A stretch of 34,043 nucleotides of DNA, taken from assembly GCA_013204045.1 (NCBI GenBank), contig JABMOQ010000017.1:1-34043 (forward strand), read 5' to 3'. The notes beneath the pieces are model-generated. The model ran no database searches. It saw nothing but the letters and a program-made list of their open reading frames with translations, and was not told the DNA's origin. The number at the start of each line of letters is the position of its first letter. Position 1 is the stretch's first letter. Both the position numbers and the translations under genes were made by a program. This DNA comes from Rhodospirillaceae bacterium. Its GTDB lineage: Bacteria; Pseudomonadota; Alphaproteobacteria; Rhodospirillales; JABHCV01. Below are positions 1 through 8,314 of this stretch, piece by piece.

Positions 1-424
1 AACTCTTAGAAGAGAGACTAGTAAGAAATTTCTTGCGCACTGAATAGCAACGTGCAGTCTTGATAAGTAGGACCGAGTAAAACAACGTGAAATGACTTCC
101 TTGCGACGCTAAATGCCGTCTAGACCACTTCTGAGGCGAAGCGTCCGATGCAAAGAAAATTTAGGCAATTTCATGCATCCCCCAACAGGCGAGTTTTGCA
201 ACACAATCAGGGACTAAAGCGGACCTCATTTTGGGTTGGCGCAGCACGGCCAACGAGGCCACCGACGGCGCCATAAAGCACCTTAATTCTTGCAAGAAGC
301 TCCCCTTCTTTTGAAGGGCTATCCCTTCGACTCGGCCCGCAGCGCCATCAATCTTGACCCAACCCGCAATAGGGCATACTGCTCAAGCCCGCATGTATTG
401 GGGGTGTCAGGTTGAGGATCGGCG
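1..424 (-). pseudogene. No intact gene; possible degraded reading frame
   Basis: This stretch has no intact gene and looks less GC-rich than the coding DNA around it. On the minus strand one frame is open from about 382 down to 164, meets a single TAA at 163-161, and is open again to the window edge, about 126 codons with one stop. ATG codons in that frame include one at 274-272. I cannot assign it to a family, and the frame may be chance. It could be a decayed gene, the end of a gene lying outside the window, or non-coding sequence. The right end, about 383-424, is the leader of the EamA gene. Confidence 0.25.
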
Positions 425-1438
425 TTGGTGGATAAAGACAAAGACAAAAATATAGAACACCCTCCCGGCTACGGTCCCGATGTGGCCGGGCAGGCGGTCA
501 GTGCCGCCTTTGTGTCGGCCGAGGAAACCATCGAGCCTGACTTACGCAAAAGCACCCTGGGCCGGGTCACGGCGTGGGTGTTGTTGCTGGTTATGGGGGT
601 GATGTGGGGGTTGACGTTTTCCCTGGCCAAGATCGCCGCCGACGGCGGCGGCCATCCGCTCGGCATTAATTACTGGGAGTCGTTGATCGGAGCGGTGTTC
701 CTGATCGTGCTGATCGTGGCGAGCGGCAACAAACTTCCCCTCAGGCGTGAAAATATTGTGCTTTATCTGGCCTGCGGCATGCTTGGCTCGGTGATCCCGG
801 GCACTCTTTATTTCTATGCCATTGCCCACGTTTCGCCCGGCGTTTTGTCGATCACCGTGGCCACGGTGCCGTTGTTGACGTTTGTCGCCGCGGTCTTTTT
901 CGGCATTGAAAAAATACAGGTCGGCCGGGTCCTCGGGGTTGTGTTTGGCGTGCTGTCTATCATCCTGCTGGTCGGTCCGGAATCAAGCCTGCCCGATCGG
1001 TCTGCCGTGCCGTGGGTGCTTGCCGCTCTTGTCGCCGCCTTCTGTTATGCGGGCGAGAATATGGTGGTGGCGATTCAGGCGCCAAGCGGCGCCAACGCCC
1101 TTACGGTAACCTGCGGCATCTTCATCGCCGCATCGCTGATCATGACCCCGGCGGTGTTCGCCACGGATACCTTCGTTCCCCTGATCTGGCCGTGGGGGCC
1201 TGTGGAATGGGCCATTGTCGGCATGGCAATTACCAGCGTTATTGCCTACTGCCTGTTCATATATCTGATCGTTCATGCGGGTCCGGTGTTCGCCAGCCAG
1301 ACCGCCTACGTGGTGACCATTTCCGGTGTGTTCTGGGGGGTGATTATTTTTGACGAGCAGCATTCCGCGTGGATCTGGGCATCCCTGGTGGTGATGATGG
1401 TGGCCCTGACCCTGGTGACTCCGCGCAAGAGCGAGTAG
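425..1438 (+). CDS. EamA/DMT-family transporter
   Basis: Predicted inner-membrane transporter of the drug/metabolite (EamA) superfamily. The substrate cannot be told from sequence; relatives export amino acids or other metabolites. The 337-aa product has a hydrophilic N-terminal tail of about 45 residues and then about ten hydrophobic segments in two repeats of five, the usual EamA layout. The end of the first repeat carries the typical PGVLSITVATVPL stretch. Start: TTG at 425 with GAGG at 414-417, seven bases upstream; GTG at 428 is an alternative. It stands alone and converges on the ABC-F gene, ten bases away. The long N-terminal tail is slightly unusual for the family. Confidence 0.85.
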   Translation: MVDKDKDKNIEHPPGYGPDVAGQAVSAAFVSAEETIEPDLRKSTLGRVTAWVLLLVMGVMWGLTFSLAKIAADGGGHPLGINYWESLIGAVFLIVLIVASGNKLPLRRENIVLYLACGMLGSVIPGTLYFYAIAHVSPGVLSITVATVPLLTFVAAVFFGIEKIQVGRVLGVVFGVLSIILLVGPESSLPDRSAVPWVLAALVAAFCYAGENMVVAIQAPSGANALTVTCGIFIAASLIMTPAVFATDTFVPLIWPWGPVEWAIVGMAITSVIAYCLFIYLIVHAGPVFASQTAYVVTISGVFWGVIIFDEQHSAWIWASLVVMMVALTLVTPRKSE

Positions 1439-1447
1439 CCGGCGGTT

Positions 1448-3256
1448 TTATTTACCCTCTAATTCATCCCTGAGCATTTCAAGGCTCAGCCAGTGTTCTT
1501 CCGCCGCGGCCATGTCGTCGTCGGCCTTTTGCAGCTTGGCCACCGTGGTATGGAACAGGTCCGCATCGCGGGTAAAAAAGTCCGGGTCTGCGAGCAGCAT
1601 CCGCAATTCGGCGATCTTGGCCTGCAAGGCATCCATGCGGTCGGGCAGGGTTTCCAGGGCGTGTTTATCCTTGAAGCTCATTTTCTGTTTTGCCGTCCGC
1701 CCGCCACCGGACTTGGTTGATTTGCCGGACTTGCTTTTCTTTGCGGCCTTTTGCGGCCCGCCGGCGCCATGATGGCGCTGCGACATCATGTCCGAATAGC
1801 CCCCCGCATATTCGATCCACAGGCCGTCGCCCTCGAAGCCCAACGTGGAAACCGCGACCCGGTCGATGAAATCTCGGTCGTGGCTGACCAGCAGAACGGT
1901 GCCAACATAGTCAGCCAGCATTTCCTGCAACAGGTCGAGGGTTTCCAGGTCCAGATCGTTGGTCGGCTCGTCGAGCACCAGCAGGTTGGAAGTTTGGGCC
2001 AGCGCCCGGGCCAGCATCAAGCGCCCCCGTTCACCGCCTGATAATTTGCCGATGGGGGTGCGCGCCTGTTCGGGCAAGAACAGAAAGTCCTTCATATAAC
2101 CGATGACGTGCTTTTGCTGGCCGCCGACGGTGACGCTGTCGCCATGGCCGCCGGTTAAGGCATCGGCCAGGGTCCAGGTATTATCCAGGCTGTCGCGTTG
2201 TTGATCCAGGGTCACCATTTCCAGCTTTGTGCCGAGTTTGATGGTGCCTGAATCCGGTTTCAGCGCCCCGGTAAGAAGCTTTAGCAAGGTCGTCTTGCCG
2301 GCCCCGTTGGGGCCGACGATGGCCAGCCGGTCGCCGCGTAAAATGCGCACGTCGAGATTTTCGACGATTTGCGGTCCACCATAGGATTTTCCCACCCCCT
2401 TGGCCTCGACCACCAGTTTTCCCGATGTGCGGGTTTCGCCCACGGTCATCTGTACCGAGCCTGCCAGGGCGCGCTGTTCGCCCCGTTGCTGGCGCAAATC
2501 GCCGAGGGCCCGCAAGCGGCCCTGATTGCGTTTGCGCCGGGCCGGCACGCCTTGGCGCAGCCACTCCATTTCACGAACGATTTTTCGGTCCAGTTTATGG
2601 CGCTCGACCACCTGTTGTTCCAGCATGCCGTCGCGCCACGCCTCGAACCCGGCAAAACCCTCATCGAGCCTGTGGGTCTCGCCCTGGTAGATCCACACCG
2701 TGGTGCGGGTGATGTTTTCCAGAAAGCGCCGGTCGTGGCTGATCAGCACCATGGCCGAGCGAATGGATTTGAGTTCCTTCTCCAGCCATTCGATGGCGGT
2801 CAGGTCAAGATGGTTGGTCGGCTCGTCGAGCAGCAGGATATCCGGCTCCGGCGCCAGCACCCGGGCCAGGGCGGCGCGCCGGGCCTCGCCACCGGAAAGC
2901 TGTTTGGGGTCTTCCGTGCCGTTCAACCCCAACTCGCTCAGAAGATATTGCGGACGGTAGGGATCGGACCCCGCATCCAGCCCGGCTTCCACATAGTCCA
3001 GGGTGCTGGCGTAGGCGCTAAGGTCGGGCTCCTGCGGCAAATAGCGGATCGATGTTCCGGGCTGCACGAAGCGTTCGCCGTCATCCATTTCAATCAGGCC
3101 GGCGGCGATTTTCAGCAGGGTCGATTTCCCCGATCCATTGCGCCCGACCAGGCACAGCCGTTCGCCGGCGGTCACGGAAAACGCCGTGCCTTCCAGCAGC
3201 GGGGTGCCGCCAAAGGTCAGTTCGATATCGCGCAGCATAAGTAAGGGAGGAGCCAT
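1448..3256 (-). CDS. uup: ABC-F family ATPase, Uup type
   Basis: Soluble twin-ATPase ABC-F protein of 602 aa. The family acts on ribosomes or, for Uup, has been linked to DNA-structure and transposon-excision phenotypes; it is not a membrane transporter. The first ATP domain has Walker A GRNGSGKST near residue 40, signature LSGGEARR and Walker B LLLDEPTNHLD. The second has GPNGAGKTT near 315, LSGGERGR and LVLDEPTNDLD. The linker is rich in Arg and Lys. A Lys-rich stretch precedes a C-terminal coiled-coil (about 520-600), which argues for Uup over EttA, as EttA lacks this tail. Start ATG at 3256, with an in-frame ATG at 3238 as alternative. Monocistronic by layout. Confidence 0.88.
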   Translation of the reverse strand: MAPPLLMLRDIELTFGGTPLLEGTAFSVTAGERLCLVGRNGSGKSTLLKIAAGLIEMDDGERFVQPGTSIRYLPQEPDLSAYASTLDYVEAGLDAGSDPYRPQYLLSELGLNGTEDPKQLSGGEARRAALARVLAPEPDILLLDEPTNHLDLTAIEWLEKELKSIRSAMVLISHDRRFLENITRTTVWIYQGETHRLDEGFAGFEAWRDGMLEQQVVERHKLDRKIVREMEWLRQGVPARRKRNQGRLRALGDLRQQRGEQRALAGSVQMTVGETRTSGKLVVEAKGVGKSYGGPQIVENLDVRILRGDRLAIVGPNGAGKTTLLKLLTGALKPDSGTIKLGTKLEMVTLDQQRDSLDNTWTLADALTGGHGDSVTVGGQQKHVIGYMKDFLFLPEQARTPIGKLSGGERGRLMLARALAQTSNLLVLDEPTNDLDLETLDLLQEMLADYVGTVLLVSHDRDFIDRVAVSTLGFEGDGLWIEYAGGYSDMMSQRHHGAGGPQKAAKKSKSGKSTKSGGGRTAKQKMSFKDKHALETLPDRMDALQAKIAELRMLLADPDFFTRDADLFHTTVAKLQKADDDMAAAEEHWLSLEMLRDELEGK

Positions 3257-3310
3257 GGCCCCCGTATGTATAGACGCCCGGGCACCAGAGCAAGGGCGAA
3301 GCCCGACCGT

Positions 3311-3898
3311 CTAGGCCGACTTGCGCACAAACTCGGTCAGGATGACAATTTGCTGGCCGTTGATGCGGCCTTCGATTTGTTTCGGGTTGTCGGCGACCAG
3401 CGAGATTCCGCGCACCGCTGTGCCGCGCTTGGCGGTGAAGCCGGCGCCCTTGACGTTTAAATCCTTGATCAGGGTCACCGTATCGCCGGCCGCCAGCAAG
3501 GCGCCGTTGCTGTCCAGGTGGCGGACCGTGTCGCCATCGCCGGGTTGTTCGTCAATCGCCCCGGCCTCGGCCCAGGCCAAGGTGGGGTCATCCAGATACA
3601 GGGTATCGAGCAGCTCCGCCGCCCAGGATTCGTTGCTCAGGCGTTTGAGCAAGCGCCACGCCATGACCTGCACCGCCGCTACCGGGGTCCACATGCTGTC
3701 ACCCAGACAGCGCCAGTGATGGGGGTCGAGAGGGGCGGGGGGGTCGATCTGGGCGCGGCAGGTGGCACACACCAGCACGCAGGTATCGGGGCCGCCATCG
3801 GAATCGGGGGCAACCTCCATGACGGCAAGGCCATCGGGCGCGGCGCACAATTCACATTTGGACTCGCTACGGGCGCGCAGGGCGGCTTCGGTGCTCAT
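3311..3898 (-). CDS. PhnA-like zinc-ribbon protein
   Basis: Member of the PhnA/YjdM family, 195 aa from the chosen start. Despite the name (alkylphosphonate uptake) the function of the family is unclear. Near the N-terminus are two CxxC pairs (CELC and CATC) likely to bind zinc. The C-terminal part has the characteristic KDLNVKG stretch and a small beta barrel ending in LTEFVRKSA. The frame is open upstream to 3955, but ATG 3898 is preferred because AAGGAA lies at normal distance and homology starts there (MSTEAALRARS). It is longer than the compact E. coli form because of a middle helical region. No operon partner is obvious. Confidence 0.85.
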   Translation of the reverse strand: MSTEAALRARSESKCELCAAPDGLAVMEVAPDSDGGPDTCVLVCATCRAQIDPPAPLDPHHWRCLGDSMWTPVAAVQVMAWRLLKRLSNESWAAELLDTLYLDDPTLAWAEAGAIDEQPGDGDTVRHLDSNGALLAAGDTVTLIKDLNVKGAGFTAKRGTAVRGISLVADNPKQIEGRINGQQIVILTEFVRKSA

Positions 3899-3998
3899 GA
3901 CAGGTTCCTTTTGCCTAATGGTCGCTATGAACTCTATATCGCCGCTTTGAGTCAATGGGAGGATTGGCGGCCCTTGAGACTTGGGCTATACCTCGCGG

Positions 3999-5171
3999 AT
4001 GGCCGATTTCCATATCATCATCATCGGTGGCGGCGCGGCCGGACTCATGTGCGCCGGGGTGGCCAGCAAGCGCGGCCGCCGGGTGCTGGTCATCGATCAC
4101 GCCGCCAAGGTTGGTGAAAAGATCCGTATTTCCGGCGGCGGCCGCGCCAACTTCACCAACCTGCATGCGACCCCCGCCGATTACCTGTCGGATAACCCCC
4201 GCTTTTGCGTTTCGGCCCTGAAGCGGTATGGCCCCGGCGATTTTATCGCCCTGGTAGAAAAGCACGGCATCGCCTATCACGAAAAGCACCTCGGCCAGTT
4301 GTTCTGTGACGGATCGGCCGGGCAGATCACCGACATGTTGCTCAAGGAAGCCGAGGGCGCCACCATCCTGACGGCGACCAAGGTGACCGGCGTCTCAAAG
4401 GGCGGTGAGCTGTTCACCGTGGAAACCGATGGCGACACCTTCACGGCGGAGTCCCTGGTCATCGCCAGCGGCGGGCCGTCGATCCCGAAAATGGGATCCA
4501 GCGGCTTCGGTTACCATATAGCCAAACAATTCGGCCTCAAGGTTGTGCCGCCGCGGCCCGGCCTGGTGCCGCTGACGTTTGATCCGGAAATGCTGGCCAG
4601 GCTGGATGGCCTGTCCGGGGTTTCCCTGAACGCCACGGTCGGGCTGGCCAAGGTGCATTTCACCGAGGCCTTGCTGTTTACCCACCGGGGCCTGAGTGGG
4701 CCGGTGATTTTGCAAATCTCGTCCTATTGGCAGAAGGGCGATACCCTGACCGTCGATCTGCTGCCCGGCACGGATGTGTTTGAGCATTTGAAACAGGCCC
4801 GGGCCACGGCGCCGAAGAAACAGGTAGCGACGGTGCTGGCTGAGGTTTTGCCGAAACGGCTGGCCCAAAAAATCGCCGTGTGGACCGATTGCACCGGGCG
4901 TCTGGCCGAGATGCCGGACACGGCGCTGCGCCGCTTAAGCGATCACATCAATGGCTGGGCGGTCACCCCCCAGGGCACGGAAGGCAATCGCACCGCCGAG
5001 GTCACCGTCGGCGGCGTCGATACCCGCGGGCTATCATCGAAAACCCTGCAAGCCAATGGGCTGGCCGGGCTTTATTTCATCGGCGAATGCGTCGATGTGA
5101 CCGGTCACCTGGGCGGTTTTAATTTTCAATGGGCGTGGGCCTCGGGCCATGCCTGCGGGCAGGTCGCCTAA
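3999..5171 (+). CDS. HI0933/YhiN-family FAD-binding oxidoreductase
   Basis: Predicted cytoplasmic flavoprotein of 390 aa; members are called NAD(P)/FAD-dependent or aminoacetone oxidase-like, and the true substrate is not known. The N-terminus has the dinucleotide-binding motif IIIIGGGAAGL followed by the family hallmark KIRISGGGRANFTN. The C-terminus has GLYFIGECVDVTGHLGGFNFQWAWASG, typical of the FAD-binding end. The middle carries the inserted beta-rich domain found in this family. Start ATG 3999; an in-frame TTG at 3981 is possible but adds residues not expected in the family. The stop overlaps the end of the convergent YaiI gene by four bases. Confidence 0.87.
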   Translation: MADFHIIIIGGGAAGLMCAGVASKRGRRVLVIDHAAKVGEKIRISGGGRANFTNLHATPADYLSDNPRFCVSALKRYGPGDFIALVEKHGIAYHEKHLGQLFCDGSAGQITDMLLKEAEGATILTATKVTGVSKGGELFTVETDGDTFTAESLVIASGGPSIPKMGSSGFGYHIAKQFGLKVVPPRPGLVPLTFDPEMLARLDGLSGVSLNATVGLAKVHFTEALLFTHRGLSGPVILQISSYWQKGDTLTVDLLPGTDVFEHLKQARATAPKKQVATVLAEVLPKRLAQKIAVWTDCTGRLAEMPDTALRRLSDHINGWAVTPQGTEGNRTAEVTVGGVDTRGLSSKTLQANGLAGLYFIGECVDVTGHLGGFNFQWAWASGHACGQVA

Positions 5172-5617
5172 AGACGCTTCGCCGCCTGCACGGTGGTTTC
5201 CAGGGCGTTGAGAAAATCCGAACGGTCGGACCTGGAATAGGGTTTTGGCCCGCCGGTGATCTCGCCGCTTTCGCGCAAGGTCTGCATCAACTCGCGGTTG
5301 GCCAGGGCCATGCCGATGCTGTTTTCCGTAAATGCCACGCCATTGGGTTTGATGGCCAGGGCGCCGCGCTCCAGGCAGCGGGCGGCCAGCGGGATGTCGT
5401 TGGTGATGCAGATGTCGGCCTTTTGAATGTGGTCGGCGATCCAGTCGTCGGCGGCATCCGGCCCTTGCGCGACGATGACCATTTCGACCATGGGGTCCGG
5501 GCTCGGGCGGATGCCGCCATCGCTGACCATCAGGGTTTTCAATTGGTGGCGGGCGGCGACACCGATGGTTTCGTCCTTGACCGGACAGGCGTCCGCATCG
5601 ATGTAAATTTCTACCAT
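5168..5617 (-). CDS. YaiI/YqxD family protein (DUF188)
   Basis: Small soluble 149-aa protein of the DUF188 (YaiI/YqxD) family, PIN-like in fold by family knowledge, with no assigned biochemical role. The N-terminal IYIDADACPVK motif holds acidic residues expected at the putative active site. ICITNDIPLAARCLERGA and the C-terminal GGPKPYSRSDRSDF stretch are also family hallmarks. Length matches the family. ATG 5617 is the first start in the frame. It lies 13 bases downstream of the ClpP-like gene on the same strand, so the two may share a transcript. Confidence 0.88.
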   Translation of the reverse strand: MVEIYIDADACPVKDETIGVAARHQLKTLMVSDGGIRPSPDPMVEMVIVAQGPDAADDWIADHIQKADICITNDIPLAARCLERGALAIKPNGVAFTENSIGMALANRELMQTLRESGEITGGPKPYSRSDRSDFLNALETTVQAAKRL

Positions 5618-5630
5618 GATCGCCTAACCG

Positions 5631-6539
5631 TTATTCAACCAAAACCTTGTGAACGACTCCGGACTTGAGAAGTTCGCCGGAACCGGGGAACCATATATCG
5701 GAATGAGGGGTTTGAAAAACCTTGCCTAAGAACACGGCGTCGATTTTCTGTCTGGCGTAGAAAGCCAGGTCGATCTTCTGTTCTTCCTCCGGGTCGATGT
5801 AGGGAGTCTTGAGGTCGCCCTTGAAACTCATTTGATGGAAGCCCAGCTTGCCTTTGGCGCCCAGTATTCTTGCCGCGCCGGCGATAAACGCGGTCGTGCA
5901 AGCCGATTTGCAGACATCAAAAACGTAACTATCCAGGCCGTATTTTTCGATCAGCCGGGCGATGCCCCGGCCCTCGGTGATGCGTCCGCCATTGCTGCTG
6001 AAAATGATGCCTGTGACGGCCGGGTGCTGGTCCAACAGGGCGCCCAATTCCTTGGTCACGCCAATGTTGAAATCACCTTTCAGGTGTATTCGGGTGCCGC
6101 CTTCGGTCAGGGTCAGGGTGTGATCATCCAGCAGGGGCGGGGTTTTAAGTCTCTGGTTCAGGATCATGGCACCGGGGTTGGCAAACAGCGATTGAAAGGC
6201 GCCGGCAACGTAAATGACCGTCACCAACAAGCTCAGCACGATCCCCAGCTGGGCCGCCAACACCGTGATGTTGGTGCCAAGTTGTGACAGGTAGCGATCA
6301 CAGGCCCTGATTACCCCTAACACCTGCCACGGGTAGACGACCCCCTGGAAGATCGTGAAGTAGGCGACGGTCATGGCAATGGCAACGCTGGTTTTCTCGG
6401 TAAAGGGCGGATGGGTGAAACGCTCGACAAACAGGATAGCGATCCGCAGCACAACCAGATTGATCCAGAATGACCAGAAAAGGGATTGATTGCCGCGCCA
6501 GTGATTGCGGATGTACTGCATGGTCCGGTTTACGCTCAT
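5631..6539 (-). CDS. Membrane-anchored ClpP/crotonase-like protein (COG3904-like)
   Basis: 302-aa protein with about three N-terminal membrane segments (near residues 22-38, 52-70 and 92-115) followed by a soluble domain of about 180 residues. That domain resembles the predicted periplasmic ClpP-like family COG3904. GIIFSSNGGRITEG resembles the oxyanion-region glycines, CKSACTTAF supplies a candidate nucleophile Ser212, and GFHQMSF a candidate His235. Ser and His are placed as in ClpP-like serine peptidases, but proteolytic activity is inference. Start ATG 6539 lacks a strong ribosome-binding site; MQYIRNHW, six codons in, is an alternative. It is divergent from the small membrane gene at 6674. 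Confidence 0.7.
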   Translation of the reverse strand: MSVNRTMQYIRNHWRGNQSLFWSFWINLVVLRIAILFVERFTHPPFTEKTSVAIAMTVAYFTIFQGVVYPWQVLGVIRACDRYLSQLGTNITVLAAQLGIVLSLLVTVIYVAGAFQSLFANPGAMILNQRLKTPPLLDDHTLTLTEGGTRIHLKGDFNIGVTKELGALLDQHPAVTGIIFSSNGGRITEGRGIARLIEKYGLDSYVFDVCKSACTTAFIAGAARILGAKGKLGFHQMSFKGDLKTPYIDPEEEQKIDLAFYARQKIDAVFLGKVFQTPHSDIWFPGSGELLKSGVVHKVLVE

Positions 6540-6673
6540 TTGGTTGCGGGTTGCAACCGGCCTGATTGGGACGCCGTTTGTACGTCCCAGAGTAGTAAAA
6601 ATGTCGAAAAAATGTTAGCATGTTGCCACTCAATAAATGGTGCCTGCTTCACATTCAGTTGGAGGGTGCTGCC

Positions 6674-6940
6674 ATGATGTCTGAAATGGACTTTTCAGTC
6701 GATCCGGACACTTTGATAAATGTGCTGATCGTTGTAGTCGGCTTCCTGATCCTCTACTTCTTTCTTTTGATCCGCGCATTGGTGGAGATGATTCGTCTCG
6801 ACGCACCCGGTGTGGTGATCGTCTTTACCTATATATCCCTGATTCCGTTTCCTTTGCTGCTGATCCTCGGGATTCTAAATCTGATTATCTGGTATTTTGT
6901 CCGCCAGGATTTGATGGCGCGGCGGGCGTCCGGCACCTGA
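6674..6940 (+). CDS. Small membrane protein, function unknown
   Basis: Predicted 88-aa inner-membrane protein that I do not recognise. After a short acidic N-terminus it has two long hydrophobic segments, roughly residues 14-38 and 48-75, and ends in a basic tail (RQDLMARR) that should lie in the cytoplasm. The frame is open upstream from 6620, but ATG 6674 is chosen because TTGGAGGG sits just upstream at good spacing. The DUF302 gene begins 25 bases after its stop, so the two are probably co-transcribed. Confidence 0.65.
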   Translation: MMSEMDFSVDPDTLINVLIVVVGFLILYFFLLIRALVEMIRLDAPGVVIVFTYISLIPFPLLLILGILNLIIWYFVRQDLMARRASGT

Positions 6941-6964
6941 GGGAATTTGACTGGGAGGTGAGCC

Positions 6965-7378
6965 ATGGGTCTGATGACCAGCATGATGTTCGAGTCGCAC
7001 CCGAGCCGGTTCGACTTCGCCGAAACCGTCACCAGGGTTCAAGAGGCGGCGAAAGACAACGGCTATTCGGTGCCCCAGGTGCTCGATTTAAAGAGTCACT
7101 ATAACGATGAGGGCAAACCCGAGATGGGCCGGGCGACCATCGTCTATTATTGCAGCGCCGAGTCCGGGGTCGATATTACCCGGGATGATGCCGATAAACC
7201 GATGTTGGTGATGATGCCGACCGGGGTCGCCGTTTACCAGACGTCATCGGGAGAGGTGCGCGTCGCCCATATGAATTTCGGCCTGATGCGTCACATGTTT
7301 AGCGGGGTGGTCAAAAAGGCGCTTTCGCGCTCGGCCCGCAACATGGACAAGGCGATGGCGAACGTCATCGCTGGCTAA
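6965..7378 (+). CDS. DUF302 family protein
   Basis: Soluble 137-aa protein resembling DUF302, a small alpha/beta domain found in many bacteria and often near sulfur or redox genes; its biochemical role is unknown. The sequence shows the family pattern: an N-terminal FDFAETVTRVQEAAKDNGY helix, a central strand with Cys in IVYYCSAESG, and PMLVMMPTGVAVYQTSSGEVRVAHMNF, which matches the domain core. The start ATG 6965 has GGGAGGTGA a few bases upstream, a strong ribosome-binding site. It probably forms a two-gene unit with the preceding small membrane protein. Confidence 0.72.
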   Translation: MGLMTSMMFESHPSRFDFAETVTRVQEAAKDNGYSVPQVLDLKSHYNDEGKPEMGRATIVYYCSAESGVDITRDDADKPMLVMMPTGVAVYQTSSGEVRVAHMNFGLMRHMFSGVVKKALSRSARNMDKAMANVIAG

Positions 7379-7389
7379 TTATCCGGCGG

Positions 7390-7581
7390 CTATTCCTTTT
7401 CCTTCAATTCCGCCATCAACTTGTCGCGGGCTTCCTGAAGCATGAGAACGGCGTCGTTGCATTTCTCGCCGACGAAATCGTGGGGACGTTTGGGATGTTT
7501 GGGATCGTACTCGCAGGTGGTTGAAACGAAATGCTCAAGCTCGTTGATGATTCGTTGCAGTTCGGGTTTACGGTGCGGCAT
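7390..7581 (-). CDS. Small hypothetical protein, 63 aa
   Basis: A 63-aa hydrophilic protein with no family I can name. It looks helical: an N-terminal helix (PELQRIINELEHFV), a short loop holding two Cys and several Pro and His residues, and a C-terminal charged helix ending AELKEKE. The start ATG 7581 has AAGGGGATGAG upstream, a good ribosome-binding site, which supports a real gene. It converges on the DUF302 gene with an 11-base gap. Confidence 0.6.
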   Translation of the reverse strand: MPHRKPELQRIINELEHFVSTTCEYDPKHPKRPHDFVGEKCNDAVLMLQEARDKLMAELKEKE

Positions 7582-7680
7582 GGCTCATCCCCTTCGCTCG
7601 GCGCTATTCAGAGGCTTGCGATTTTGTGGATTATATCATTATTCCCCCGGCTTTAGCGATCAATTCGCCGTATTTGGGGC

Positions 7681-7790
7681 GTTTCGCTGCGGGGAAACCC
7701 GAATACCCATGCTTTCGGCGATCTGTTAGTTTTTCCAGCATGGAACCGGGGGCAGGGGGCTTCGCAGCCCGATAATTTTTTTAAGGAGAT
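7681..7790 (+). promoter_or_regulatory. Structured leader with terminator-like hairpin before the DsrE-like gene
   Basis: The 215-base region upstream of the DsrE-like gene holds three inverted repeats. GTTTC/GAAAC arms lie at 7681-7685 and 7694-7698, perfect 7-base arms CCATGCT and AGCATGG at 7707-7713 and 7737-7743, and a GGGCT-TCGC-AGCCC hairpin at 7757-7770 is followed by seven T at 7776-7782. That last unit resembles an intrinsic terminator set directly before the ribosome-binding site AAGGAG (7784-7789). It could be an attenuator or the end of an upstream transcript. Confidence 0.35.
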
Positions 7791-7796
7791 ATACCG

Positions 7797-8255
7797 ATGC
7801 TGAAACGTCTTTTTGCGCCGTTGGGGATGATTTTTACCCTTGCTGTCTTCGTCTTGCCGGTCGCCGATGCCAATGCCAGCGACGGGTCAAATCACCATCT
7901 GATTATTCATGTTGATGATAACGACGCCCTGAAAATGAACATCGCCATGAACAATGCCAAGAATGTGACGTCCTATTACAAGAACAAGGGCGAGACCGTG
8001 CAGATCGAAATTGTCGCCTATGGCCCCGGCCTGATGATGCTGCGTCCCGGCAAGTCGCCGGTCGAAGGCCGGATTTCTGATTTCGCCGGCAGCTTCGATA
8101 ATATTACCTTCGCTGCCTGTGGCAACACCATGAAGGGCATGTCGAAAAAGGAAGGCGCACCGGTCACCGTTTACGACTTCGCCAAAGTGGTTCCGTCCGG
8201 GGTAACCCAGATCATGATGCGTCAGGATCAGGGCTGGCATTACCTGAAGCCGTAA
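7797..8255 (+). CDS. Exported DsrE/DsrF-like protein
   Basis: 152-aa protein with an N-terminal signal peptide (hydrophobic residues 8-22, likely cleavage near ANA-SDG around residue 27) and a DsrE/F-like fold. Family members handle sulfur intermediates as small multimers. The pattern HLIIHVDDNDALKMNIAMNNAKN, then VQIEIVAYGPGLMML, then ITFAACGNTM is typical; Cys108 sits where sulfur-relay members keep their cysteine. The export signal suggests a periplasmic role. Start ATG 7797 has a very strong ribosome-binding site, AAGGAGATATACC. The TAA stop runs into the A-tract of the hsp20 terminator. Confidence 0.75.
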   Translation: MLKRLFAPLGMIFTLAVFVLPVADANASDGSNHHLIIHVDDNDALKMNIAMNNAKNVTSYYKNKGETVQIEIVAYGPGLMMLRPGKSPVEGRISDFAGSFDNITFAACGNTMKGMSKKEGAPVTVYDFAKVVPSGVTQIMMRQDQGWHYLKP

Positions 8256-8285
8256 AAAAAGCCCGGCCCCTGCAAGGGGGCCGGG
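8254..8285 (-). terminator. Intrinsic terminator of hsp20
   Basis: CCCGGCCCC at 8262-8270 pairs perfectly with GGGGCCGGG at 8277-8285 around a six-base loop. Read on the minus strand the hairpin is followed by seven U (A-tract at 8254-8260), so it terminates the leftward hsp20 transcript. It overlaps the stop codon of the convergent DsrE-like gene. Confidence 0.85.
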
Positions 8286-8314
8286 GGCCTGTGGCAGACA
8301 CCGGCTGCCGGGGG

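Noticed and set aside
6549-6558. Palindrome GGTTGCAACC in the divergent spacer before the ClpP-like gene
   Set aside because: Only ten bases, no second copy or neighbouring promoter element; expected by chance at this scale.
7784-7799. AAGGAGATATACC before the DsrE-like gene looks like an expression-vector leader
   Set aside because: The match is only a short ribosome-binding segment; flanking DNA and gene are ordinary for the genome and show no vector sequence.
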